Shown here one piece after another: positions 1 through 5,492 of a stretch of 6,888 nt of DNA (its first letter is position 1; every line of letters begins with the position of its first letter). Position numbers and translations under genes: made by a program. The DNA is from an uncultured Eubacteriales bacterium (GTDB lineage: Bacteria; Bacillota; Clostridia; Peptostreptococcales; Anaerovoracaceae): positions 1-6,888 of the forward strand of contig CADCOV010000128.1 of NCBI GenBank assembly GCA_902803185.1. Direction: 5' to 3'. The notes under the pieces are model-generated. The model saw nothing but the letters and a program-made list of their open reading frames with translations, did not search any database and was not told the DNA's origin.

Positions 1-241
1 GTTTGGTGTTGCCGTACATCATGATGTCCACGTCCCCGTAGTCCTCCTTGAGGTCAAGGGTCACCTTGGAGCCGATACTGGAGCGGATGATCTGCAGGAG
101 GTCCTGCCTGGCCTCGTAGAGCGGCGTCCCCTCCATCTTGGAGAGCTGGGCCTCCAGCTTTTTGATCCGGTTTTTCAGTTCACCGGTCTGCAGGAAGGCC
201 ATCAGGCCGAAGATCCCGAATGCAAATGCCACGTATTCCAT
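1..241 (-). CDS. Small membrane-anchored protein, partner of the upstream XRE regulator (C-terminus beyond window)
   Basis: An open frame runs from ATG at 241-239 off the window edge, giving the first 80 residues. The start is well supported: AAGGAGG lies 7 nt upstream (249-255, inside the XRE gene), and the A of the ATG is the last base of the preceding TGA, so the two genes are very probably translationally coupled. Residues about 2-18 are a hydrophobic segment able to anchor the protein in the membrane. Residues 21-38 are charged and coiled-coil-like (ELKNRIKKLEAQLSKMEG). From residue 57 comes GSKVTLDLKEDYGDVDIM, which matches without gaps a stretch in the C-terminal domain of the XRE protein encoded just upstream. 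I know of no assigned function. I infer a membrane-associated accessory to that regulator. The rest of the domain lies outside the window. Confidence 0.8.
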   Translation of the reverse strand, partial: MEYVAFAFGIFGLMAFLQTGELKNRIKKLEAQLSKMEGTPLYEARQDLLQIIRSSIGSKVTLDLKEDYGDVDIMMYGNTK

Positions 242-687
242 CACTCCGCCTCCTTTACGACTTCCATGGAGGACACGCAGGACACCGGGATCAGCTTCTC
301 GATCCGGCCCTTCTTCGTCTTCACCGCGACCCGCATCCAGTTTCCCTCGAACTCCAGGATCTCACAGTCTGCATTGAACAGATCGATGTCCGCCTCGTCT
401 TCGAAGAAGCTGAACCGGACGATCTTCCCCTTCGCGGAGAGGAGCAGCCGGGACACGCCCTTCGGCGTCCGGGTCACTTCCTCATCCACATCATCCTTCA
501 GCAGGTAATCGCAGCTGACGCCGAGGAGCGACGCAATGTCTCCGATCTTATCGACGTCCGGCATCACGGATCCGTTCTCCCAACGGCTCACCGTCTGGCG
601 GGTCACGCCCATCTTCTCCGCGAACAGTTCCTGGGTCATCCCCAGGTCCTTTCTCTTCTGCGCTATTTTATCTCCAAGCTTGCTCAT
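241..687 (-). CDS. XRE-family transcriptional regulator with a C-terminal beta-rich domain
   Basis: A 148-residue soluble DNA-binding protein. Residues about 6-62 form a Cro/C1-type helix-turn-helix (LGMTQELFAEKMGVTR, then QTVSRWENG as the recognition helix, then MPDVDKIGDIASLLGVSCDYLL). After a short linker, residues about 86-145 form a predicted beta-rich domain with the signature GKIVRFSFFEDEADIDLF; a similar stretch occurs in the downstream overlapping protein. I chose ATG at 687 because AAAGGAGA precedes it by about 10 nt. The frame stays open upstream to 765, but that stretch has no comparable ribosome site and would add a tail before the usual start of an XRE domain. The C-terminal domain may sense a ligand or bind the membrane partner (inference). 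The upstream region resembles that of the other XRE gene in this window, suggesting auto- or cross-regulation. Confidence 0.9.
   Translation of the reverse strand: MSKLGDKIAQKRKDLGMTQELFAEKMGVTRQTVSRWENGSVMPDVDKIGDIASLLGVSCDYLLKDDVDEEVTRTPKGVSRLLLSAKGKIVRFSFFEDEADIDLFNADCEILEFEGNWMRVAVKTKKGRIEKLIPVSCVSSMEVVKEAE
249..255 (-). promoter_or_regulatory. Ribosome binding site of the small membrane protein
   Basis: AAGGAGG on the minus strand, 7 nt before the ATG at 241-239. It lies within the last codons of the XRE gene and decides the start of the overlapping downstream gene. Confidence 0.75.
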
Positions 688-719
688 CTTCGGCACTCTC
701 CTTTCGTTTTTCTGGATCC

Positions 720-748
720 ATCCTACCGTTTCGGATGCCGCGCTGCAA
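720..748 (-). promoter_or_regulatory. Candidate promoter of the XRE gene at 241-687
   Basis: On the minus strand, TTGCAG (743-748) and TAGGAT (720-725) are separated by 17 bp, with the -10 box 33 bp from the ATG. The match to consensus is modest (3/6 and 4/6). It gains support from the other XRE gene, which has TTGCGG and TACGAT at nearly the same spacing and distance from its start. Confidence 0.4.
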
Positions 749-760
749 GCAATCTGCTTG
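746..760. repeat. Short inverted repeat, possible operator
   Basis: CAAGCA-ATC-TGCTTG, a 6+6 perfect inverted repeat with a 3-bp centre. It overlaps the candidate -35 box of the XRE gene, a natural place for an autoregulatory operator. Binding by the XRE protein is inferred. Confidence 0.35.
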
Positions 761-767
761 TGCAAAA

Positions 768-786
768 TGTAACACAGCGTGTTACA
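768..786. promoter_or_regulatory. Perfect 8+8 inverted repeat: operator or weak terminator
   Basis: TGTAACAC-AGC-GTGTTACA is a perfect 8-bp inverted repeat with a 3-bp centre. It overlaps the MATE stop codon (782-784) and lies upstream of the next XRE gene. The shape is typical of a dimeric repressor operator. On the minus strand it could also fold into a hairpin followed by ATTTTG and act as a weak terminator of the MATE transcript. The stem is AT-rich and the U-run short, so I favour the operator reading without certainty. Confidence 0.5.
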
Positions 787-2131
787 AAGCCTGATTCTCC
801 CTTTGTTTTTTCCTCCAGAAGGCGAAGCAGAGGAAGCACATCGTGATCTGCACCACCGTGGAGCACGGGGTGGCGAGGCCGATGTGGAACAGCGAGACCG
901 GCACCTGCCGGCTCATGAAGAAGGCCACAGGGACCCGGACCAGGAAGGCGCCTACGATCCCCTGGACCATGACGAACCTGGTGTACTCCATGCCGTTGAA
1001 GAAACCGATGAAGCAGAACAGGAAGCAGGTCAGCAGGCAGTCGATGCCGTAGGCCTTGAGGTACTCCGCGGCTGCCAGGACGACCTCTCCGTCCTTGCTG
1101 AAGAATCCGGCGAGCAGGTCTCCCCGGAAGAAGGCCAGGAAGAACATCAAAACGCCGAAGGCAGTGGAGACGCCGATGGCGCACCAGAGTCCCCTCACCG
1201 CCCGGCCCGGCTTCCCGGCGCCCCTGTTCTGGGCGACGAAGGCGGACATGGACTGCATGAAGGAGGACGGCACCAGCATGATGAAGCCGCAGACCTTCTC
1301 CGCCACGCCGACGCCTGCGGAGAAGATGAGGCCCAAAGAATTGACGATCGCCAGGAGCACCAGGAAGGAGATCCCCACCAGGACGTCCTGGATCGCGATC
1401 GGCGTGCCCAGGAGCAGGATCCGTTTGATCACGCTGCCATCCCAGCGGATGGTGCGCCGGGTGACCCGGAACGGCAGTTCCTTCCTCCTGATCAAAAACA
1501 GGGAGATCACGACGCTGATGAGCTGGGCGCCCACCGTCGCCGCCGCGGCGCCCGCCGCTCCCAAGTGGAAGCCCGCCACCAGGGCAAGGTCTCCCGCGAT
1601 GTTGCAGACGCAGGCGATGGCCACCGTGACGAGAGGCGTCCGGGAATCCCCGATGCCCCGGAAGATGCTGCCGATCAGGTTGTAGGCGATGATGACCACC
1701 GCCCCGCCGCCGCAGATCCGGATGTAGGCGACCGTCGCCGAAAAGGCTTCCTCCGGCGCCTGCATGATCCCCGCGATGCCCGGCCCGCAGGCGATCATGA
1801 CCCCCGCCGCCAGGACGCCGATGACCAGGAAGAGCAGGATCCCGCTTCCGACGATCCTGCCGCCCTCCTCCGGCCTCCTCTGCCCGATCTTCTCCCCGAT
1901 CAAAATGGTCATGCCCATCGCCAGAGAGCTGATGAGGCCGGTGACCGTCATCATGATCTGAGAGCCCGTCGAGACGGCAGAGACGTCCGCAGCAGTCGCG
2001 AACCGGCCCACGATCATGAGGTCCACCGCGCCGTACATCACCTGCAGGAACAAAGCGAACAGCACCGGCCCCACGAACCTGAGGAGCGGCCCGACGATCT
2101 TTCCCGTTGTAAAATCTATCCTTTTATCCAT
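782..2131 (-). CDS. MATE-family multidrug/cation efflux transporter
   Basis: A 449-residue polytopic membrane protein of normal MATE length, about 12 predicted transmembrane helices in two similar halves. MATE proteins export cationic drugs, dyes or metabolites in exchange for H+ or Na+. Visible signs are the N-terminal KIVGPLLRFVGPVLFALFLQ with VDLMIVGRF (residues about 11-44), the loop FRGIGDSRTPL (157-167) that closes the first half, and QNRGAGKPGRA (301-311) in the second half. The substrate cannot be read from sequence. ATG at 2131 has an imperfect ribosome site (AGGGA directly abuts it; AAGGA lies about 13 nt upstream), so initiation may be weak. The gene has its own promoter and sits between a terminator and an inverted repeat, so it is probably an independent unit, perhaps reading into the XRE gene that follows. 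Confidence 0.95.
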   Translation of the reverse strand: MDKRIDFTTGKIVGPLLRFVGPVLFALFLQVMYGAVDLMIVGRFATAADVSAVSTGSQIMMTVTGLISSLAMGMTILIGEKIGQRRPEEGGRIVGSGILLFLVIGVLAAGVMIACGPGIAGIMQAPEEAFSATVAYIRICGGGAVVIIAYNLIGSIFRGIGDSRTPLVTVAIACVCNIAGDLALVAGFHLGAAGAAAATVGAQLISVVISLFLIRRKELPFRVTRRTIRWDGSVIKRILLLGTPIAIQDVLVGISFLVLLAIVNSLGLIFSAGVGVAEKVCGFIMLVPSSFMQSMSAFVAQNRGAGKPGRAVRGLWCAIGVSTAFGVLMFFLAFFRGDLLAGFFSKDGEVVLAAAEYLKAYGIDCLLTCFLFCFIGFFNGMEYTRFVMVQGIVGAFLVRVPVAFFMSRQVPVSLFHIGLATPCSTVVQITMCFLCFAFWRKKQRENQAL

Positions 2132-2170
2132 TCCCTATGATCGATCCTTCGTTTGGCCTTTCCGCACCAT

Positions 2171-2198
2171 ATTATAACAGAAACCCCTCCCGTTTCAA
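2171..2198 (-). promoter_or_regulatory. Sigma-A promoter of the MATE gene (extended -10)
   Basis: On the minus strand, TTGAAA (2193-2198), a 16-bp spacer and TATAAT (2171-2176), preceded by TG one base upstream to give a full extended -10 (TGTTATAAT). Transcription should start near 2164, leaving a leader of about 33 nt before the ATG at 2131. This is the best promoter in the window. Confidence 0.8.
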
Positions 2199-2218
2199 AG
2201 CCCGCCAAAAGCAGCAGA

Positions 2219-2245
2219 CCCGGCGCAGGTTATCCCCGCGCCGGG
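2219..2245 (-). terminator. GC-rich hairpin terminator after the membrane XRE gene
   Basis: CCCGGCGC (minus 2245-2238) pairs perfectly with GCGCCGGG (2226-2219) around an 11-nt loop. On the minus strand it follows the stop codon of the XRE gene by 17 nt, is preceded by AGAAAGT, and is followed by TCTGCTGCTTTTGG. The U-run is broken, so efficiency is uncertain. The position between one gene's stop and the next gene's promoter supports a terminator. Confidence 0.65.
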
Positions 2246-2262
2246 ACTTTCTCGTTCCGATC

Positions 2263-2904
2263 TCAGTCGGTCACTTCCTTCTCTTCTATGATCCGGAATG
2301 TGCCCCCGTACTTCTTGCAGTAGTCCTCCATGGCTGCCAGGTAGACGTGCAGATCTCCGGCTCCATGCACATCGTACAGGATGTGATCGTAGACCCATTC
2401 ATCGCCGCCCGCATCCCGGACATGATAGTTCTGGTCATAGACGAACTCATAGCCGTGAGTCTCCCCGTCCACCGTGCACTCCACGGAGGTCTGACTCAGG
2501 ACAGTATTGGCTTCTCGATGACTGCGAAATAGGATCAGCATTCCCATGTACAGGACGAACAGGATCAGGAGCGCAGCCGGGATGCCGATCAGCACCCGCC
2601 GCCATGTCCTTCTCCTGCGCGCCGCCTGGTTCGCCAGCTGCTCGTTCAGGACCGCCAGCTGTTTCGCGACCTCCGCCATTTCCGGAGATGGGCCTTCCTT
2701 CTGCTCCGGCATCGGACCGCCTAGCAGCGCGCTGACCGGCACCTCAAAGAGCTCCGCCATCCGGTTCAGCATCTCCGCATCCGGGACCGACAGGCCCTTC
2801 TCCCATTTGGATACGGTCTGACGGACCACGTGGAGCTGTGCGGCCAAAGTCTCCTGGGAATACCCCTTTTGTTTTCTGAGCGTTTTGATGTTTTCACTAA
2901 GCAT
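2263..2904 (-). CDS. Membrane-anchored XRE regulator with extracytoplasmic C-terminal domain
   Basis: A 213-residue protein. Residues 1-62 are a clear Cro/C1-type helix-turn-helix (IKTLRKQKGYSQETLAAQLH, then VRQTVSKWEKG and VPDAEMLNRMAELFEV). Residues about 75-95 are helical and may be a short coiled coil. The basic run RRRR (96-99) with RR (102-103) leads into one transmembrane helix (about 104-126). The positive-inside rule puts the HTH in the cytoplasm and residues about 128-213 outside. That tail holds two cysteines (143 and 196) that could form a disulfide, and ends in a conserved-looking MEDYCKKYGGTFRI. I do not recognise the tail as a named domain. The start is supported by AGGAGG 8 nt upstream. 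A role as a one-component membrane sensor is inferred. It follows the PrsW gene by 84 bp and ends at a terminator. Confidence 0.9.
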   Translation of the reverse strand: MLSENIKTLRKQKGYSQETLAAQLHVVRQTVSKWEKGLSVPDAEMLNRMAELFEVPVSALLGGPMPEQKEGPSPEMAEVAKQLAVLNEQLANQAARRRRTWRRVLIGIPAALLILFVLYMGMLILFRSHREANTVLSQTSVECTVDGETHGYEFVYDQNYHVRDAGGDEWVYDHILYDVHGAGDLHVYLAAMEDYCKKYGGTFRIIEEKEVTD

Positions 2905-2937
2905 ATCGTTTCCCTCCTATGCGATCTTTTCGATCCC

Positions 2938-2967
2938 ATCGTAGGGTGGAAGCCCCCGTTGCCGCAA
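2938..2967 (-). promoter_or_regulatory. Candidate promoter of the membrane XRE gene
   Basis: On the minus strand, TTGCGG (2962-2967), an 18-bp spacer and TACGAT (2938-2943), 34 bp from the ATG. Each box is a weak match to consensus, but the arrangement mirrors that before the other XRE gene. If active, this gene can be transcribed separately from PrsW. Confidence 0.35.
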
Positions 2968-2973
2968 GCAACG
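2957..2973. repeat. Short inverted repeat in the PrsW-XRE gap
   Basis: CGTTGC-CGCAA-GCAACG, a 6+6 perfect inverted repeat with a 5-bp centre that spans the candidate -35 box. It could be an operator. There is no U-run after it on the minus strand, so it is not a normal terminator. Confidence 0.35.
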
Positions 2974-2988
2974 CAGAATAACATGGAC

Positions 2989-3696
2989 CTATTCCGTGCA
3001 TTCTTCCAGGTACCTGTCCTCCTGCCTGGCCTTTTTCACAAAGCGGATGAACAGAAACACGAGGACGACGGAGAAAGCCGCAAGGGCGAGCGGGACGGCG
3101 GCGATGGCTTCGTTGATGTCCAGGACCTCATCGGACAGTGTGAAATCATAGAGCCCGTGCATCAGCCATACGAGCAGAAAGCCGCAGACGGCGTAAACAT
3201 TGTCCTTCTCATGCCTGGCCCTGCCGTAGAAGTAGCCCGTGACGAACCCATAGGTCATATGCATCAGGGTGGCGCCCCTGACGAACATCGTGATCGGGTT
3301 GGCGCCGATGGCGTACGGGATCGCCTCGACGATCTCGAAACCGAGTCCCACGAGCGCCATGAAGATGGTGATCTCCAGCCAGGAGCATGCCCTGTCCCGG
3401 ATCACCCGGCGCATCATGAGGAATTTGACCGCTTCCTCGACCAGCGCGAGAACGAGGAACGTCCAATATACTCGATACAGGATCGGATCCTGCTCCTTGA
3501 AATGCAGGAGGTTCCCTAAGACGTGAAGAGTCAGGGAACCCAGGACCACCGGAACGACGGCGACAAATCCTGCGATCAGCGCCTTCCTGCAGTATCCGGC
3601 ATATCCATCCTCCATGTCCGGCTGCTTCTTCAGCCACCTGTAAAAAAAGAATGCCGGGATCAGGCTGACGATAAACGCTAAGATAAGTAAAAGCAT
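2989..3696 (-). CDS. PrsW-type intramembrane glutamic protease
   Basis: A 235-residue multi-pass membrane protein with the hallmark motifs of the PrsW family (CPBP/PrsW superfamily of intramembrane proteases). EE at 87-88 with K91 (LVEEAVKF) and FExxE at 120-124 (LGFEIVEAIPY) are in place. Histidine 146 (LMHMTYGFVTGYFYGRA) and H180 with D184 (LMHGLYD) supply the remaining polar residues. In Bacillus subtilis, PrsW makes the first cut in the anti-sigma factor RsiW; the substrate here is unknown. Length is normal for the family, and about eight hydrophobic segments can be seen, the first at residues 1-19 and the last at about 200-220. The start is supported by GGAGGT 7 nt upstream of the ATG. 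It follows the HD gene by 28 bp and precedes a membrane-anchored XRE regulator, a plausible substrate by topology (inference). Confidence 0.9.
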   Translation of the reverse strand: MLLLILAFIVSLIPAFFFYRWLKKQPDMEDGYAGYCRKALIAGFVAVVPVVLGSLTLHVLGNLLHFKEQDPILYRVYWTFLVLALVEEAVKFLMMRRVIRDRACSWLEITIFMALVGLGFEIVEAIPYAIGANPITMFVRGATLMHMTYGFVTGYFYGRARHEKDNVYAVCGFLLVWLMHGLYDFTLSDEVLDINEAIAAVPLALAAFSVVLVFLFIRFVKKARQEDRYLEECTE

Positions 3697-3710
3697 GTGA
3701 CCGACCTCCG

Positions 3711-3721
3711 TAAACCGTTTA
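3711..3721. repeat. Short AT-rich inverted repeat before PrsW
   Basis: TAAAC-C-GTTTA in the 28-bp gap between the HD gene and PrsW. It is too short to assign a role and could arise by chance. Confidence 0.2.
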
Positions 3722-3724
3722 ACC

Positions 3725-4381
3725 CTATAACACTCTCTGGTCGTTCACGACCAGAGAGAACTTGGCGTCAAAGATCCTCGCCGCCTTGGAACACATGGTC
3801 ATCCGGTCGAGGAAGATATCGAAGTAATCGAACATGGTGCAGATCCTCTCATCGACCCTGAGATTCAGGATGATCTTTCTCTCCTTCAGATCGTACTCCA
3901 TCTTCGTCTTCGTCACCGCGTAGTTCACCCGGTCGTGGATGTCGTAGAGCACCGGGTCCTTCTCCCGCACCCGGCTCCTGCGCACGTCGGTCTTGTCCGC
4001 GATGATGACGGCTGCGGTGATCGGGTCAGACGGCACGCCGGTGGACTCGTCGTGGTTGGCGATGGCGGAGACGATCTGCACCCTGTCCTCGATGGAAAGG
4101 TCCGTCTCCTTCAGGATCTCGTTGGCCAGGAGCGCGCCGTATTCCGCATGGTGCTTGCGGTTGATGCAGTTGCCGATGTCGTGCATGAACCCGACGATCT
4201 TTGCCAGCTCGATCTCGTGCTCACTGTAGCCGAAGACCTCCAGGATCTCCGCGGCCCGCTTGGCCACCAGCTTGGTGTGGACCGGGGAATGGTCGGTATA
4301 GCCCAGATACTCCAGGATCTGGTTCCCCTTGTCGTAGTACTCCAGGATCTCCTGGTTCTTGATGATCTCGTTATAGTCCAA
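3725..4381 (-). CDS. HD-domain metal-dependent phosphohydrolase
   Basis: A 218-residue soluble protein of the HD superfamily, whose members hydrolyse phosphate esters such as nucleotides, (p)ppGpp or cyclic dinucleotides using a divalent metal. The metal-ligand series is visible: H35 (HTKLVAKRA), H67-D68 (GFMHDIGN), H77-H78 (KHHAEYGALLA), H110-D111 (ANHDES) and D129 (IIADKTDVRRSRVR). No sensor or output domain is attached and the true substrate cannot be told. The start codon is TTG at 4381, chosen because AAGGAGA stands 5 nt before it and the next methionine (residue 66) would remove H35. Near the N-terminus NQEILEYY (9-16) and GNQILEYL (19-26) form a small internal repeat. It follows the DUF4298 gene by 89 bp and precedes PrsW by 28 bp, so co-transcription is likely. 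Confidence 0.9.
   Translation of the reverse strand: MDYNEIIKNQEILEYYDKGNQILEYLGYTDHSPVHTKLVAKRAAEILEVFGYSEHEIELAKIVGFMHDIGNCINRKHHAEYGALLANEILKETDLSIEDRVQIVSAIANHDESTGVPSDPITAAVIIADKTDVRRSRVREKDPVLYDIHDRVNYAVTKTKMEYDLKERKIILNLRVDERICTMFDYFDIFLDRMTMCSKAARIFDAKFSLVVNDQRVL
3733..3758 (-). other. Perfect 11-bp hairpin at the 3' end of the HD gene
   Basis: CTCTCTGGTCG and CGACCAGAGAG pair perfectly around a 4-nt loop (TGAA on the minus strand). The stem lies inside the last codons, encoding roughly SLVVNDQRV, and ends 5 nt before the TAG stop. No U-run follows (TGTTATAGGG), so it is not a textbook terminator. It could protect the upstream message, pause RNA polymerase, or reduce flow into PrsW. 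Confidence 0.6.
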
Positions 4382-4386
4382 GGTGG

Positions 4387-4393
4387 TCTCCTT
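4387..4393 (-). promoter_or_regulatory. Ribosome binding site fixing the TTG start of the HD gene
   Basis: AAGGAGA on the minus strand, 5 nt before the TTG at 4381-4379. No ATG or GTG in the right frame lies closer to this site, so it decides the unusual start. Confidence 0.7.
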
Positions 4394-4448
4394 CCTTAAT
4401 GGTCTTCTTCCTGCATCTGATCCTCCGCCCAGCGGCAGACGGAGTCCA

Positions 4449-4460
4449 GGGCCGCGGCCC
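4449..4460. repeat. 12-bp GC palindrome in the DUF4298-HD gap
   Basis: GGGCCGCGGCCC, self-complementary, in the 89-bp gap between DUF4298 and the HD gene. All-GC sequence of this kind arises easily in this genome, and no U-run follows on the minus strand. Role unknown. Confidence 0.25.
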
Positions 4461-4470
4461 GGGGCTGATC

Positions 4471-4782
4471 TTACAGAGTCTGGTTCTCCAGGGCTTTCGC
4501 GATGACCTTCAGCATCCGGACCGCCAGGTCGTGGTTGTCCACCAGCAGGTCGTACACCGCGTCCTCCGAAAGGACGCCCCGCTTGAGGTCCTGAGGGAGC
4601 TTCCCCTGCTCGTCCGCCTCGAAGTCGTCCATCCAGCGGTGGCTGCCGTAGTAGTCGCTGAGTTTTTTGTAGTCCTTCTGGACGGCCTCATAGGCCTCGA
4701 AGGCTGCCGCCAGATCGTCCACCGCCTTGCGGGACGCGTCCAGGCAGCGCTCCATTTCCTCGATGCGTTTCACTCTGTCCAT
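4471..4782 (-). CDS. DUF4298-family protein
   Basis: A 103-residue acidic, mostly helical cytoplasmic protein. The first 45 residues are helical and coiled-coil-like (VKRIEEMERCLDASRKAV, then LAAAFEAYEAVQKDYKKL). They are followed by the family's conserved core: YYGSHRWMDDFEADEQGKLP (44-63), then LKRGVLSEDAVYDLLVDN (66-83). That core is what I recognise as DUF4298. No function is established for the family that I know of. ATG at 4782 has AAGGAGG with a 5-nt gap. The gene follows the SUFU-domain gene by 21 bp, so the two are almost certainly co-transcribed. After the TAA the frame stays open for 24 more codons (to 4396) with coding-like third bases, which may mean a recent stop or chance. Confidence 0.85.
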   Translation of the reverse strand: MDRVKRIEEMERCLDASRKAVDDLAAAFEAYEAVQKDYKKLSDYYGSHRWMDDFEADEQGKLPQDLKRGVLSEDAVYDLLVDNHDLAVRMLKVIAKALENQTL

Positions 4783-4803
4783 ACTATCCTCCTTACTATT
4801 TTA

Positions 4804-5481
4804 TCAAAGGATGGACGCCCGCGCATAGTCGGTGACGTCTGTCCCCAGTTTCCTGTAGATCGCTTCGACGGAAGCCCGGTCCGACAAAGTCCTGAGCTCC
4901 GCATCGGTCATGCCCACCAGCTCCAGGAACTCCACCCGGCCGTTCGGCGTCTCGATCGTCTCCACCGAAGGGTCCTTCACGGTGATGAACCCCGTGAGCC
5001 ATGACTTTTGCTTCGCGTCGATCCCCGCGGTCTGGCCGGTGTAGATGTATTCGTCCGGCAGGAAGAGCTCCCCCTTCGTGAAGGTGATCCGGGCGATCTG
5101 CTGCAGGATGCCGCAGACGTTCCGAAGCTCCGCCTCCTCGTCCTCATAGGCGCCTTTCTTCAGCTTATAGGTCAGCTCGTAGCCGTAGCCGCTGACCTCG
5201 GGGTCTTTACACTCCTTGTCGTAGAGCTCCGTCAGGCCGAAGGACACGAAGTGCCAGAAACCTCCCCCGTCGTAGATGCTGATCCCGTCCAGGGGATCCT
5301 TGCCGCCGAACATCCATTTGATGATGGTAGCGTAGTGCTTCGGGTTCGTCTGCCCCGGGTACACCCGGAGGAATTCCGCCTCGATCGCGTCCCAGCCTGC
5401 CGCTTCGATCTCCGGTTCCGGCGCGGGCGCCTTGACCGGCTCCTCTTTCTTTTTCTTTTTGAATGTGTCAAAAAGGCCCAT
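4804..5481 (-). CDS. Suppressor-of-fused (SUFU) domain protein
   Basis: A 225-residue soluble protein. Residues 1-30 form a charged, low-complexity leader (MGLFDTFKKKKKEEPVKAPA and an APEPEIE stretch). From about residue 30 comes the SUFU domain: PKHYATIIKWMFGGKDPLDG (47-66), WHFVSFGLTELYDKE (76-90) and SGYGYELTYKL (97-107). In animals SUFU restrains Gli factors. Bacterial SUFU-like proteins are often immunity proteins of polymorphic toxin systems (known from comparative genomics), but no toxin gene is visible here, so a housekeeping or orphan role is equally possible. I chose ATG at 5481 because AGGAG precedes it by 5 nt and the MGLFD start is common. The open frame reaching up to 5826 is a shadow of the YccF gene. 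The ribosome site overlaps the YccF stop codon, so the two are coupled. Confidence 0.9.
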   Translation of the reverse strand: MGLFDTFKKKKKEEPVKAPAPEPEIEAAGWDAIEAEFLRVYPGQTNPKHYATIIKWMFGGKDPLDGISIYDGGGFWHFVSFGLTELYDKECKDPEVSGYGYELTYKLKKGAYEDEEAELRNVCGILQQIARITFTKGELFLPDEYIYTGQTAGIDAKQKSWLTGFITVKDPSVETIETPNGRVEFLELVGMTDAELRTLSDRASVEAIYRKLGTDVTDYARASIL

Positions 5482-5486
5482 ATCCG

Positions 5487-5492
5487 CTCCTA
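5487..5492 (-). promoter_or_regulatory. Ribosome binding site of SUFU overlapping the YccF stop
   Basis: TAGGAG on the minus strand: its TAG is the stop codon of YccF and AGGAG serves the SUFU start 5 nt on. Ribosomes finishing YccF could reinitiate on SUFU. Confidence 0.65.

Noticed and set aside
688..765. N-terminal extension of the XRE gene to a start at 765
   Set aside because: It would place the start over the candidate promoter and the second dyad, and AAAGGAGA precedes the ATG at 687, where XRE domains usually begin.
779..2140. 453-aa open frame on the plus strand
   Set aside because: It lies antisense to a clear MATE gene, its translation is rich in D, H, R and E with no recognisable domain, and it has no ribosome site. 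It is a GC-driven shadow.
3935..4399. 154-aa plus-strand open frame antisense to the HD gene
   Set aside because: The minus strand has intact HD metal-binding motifs over the same region; the plus reading is low-complexity D/V/L/H sequence.
4449..4460. GC palindrome as a terminator between DUF4298 and HD
   Set aside because: It has no loop of normal size and no U-run on the minus strand; in GC-rich DNA such palindromes are common.
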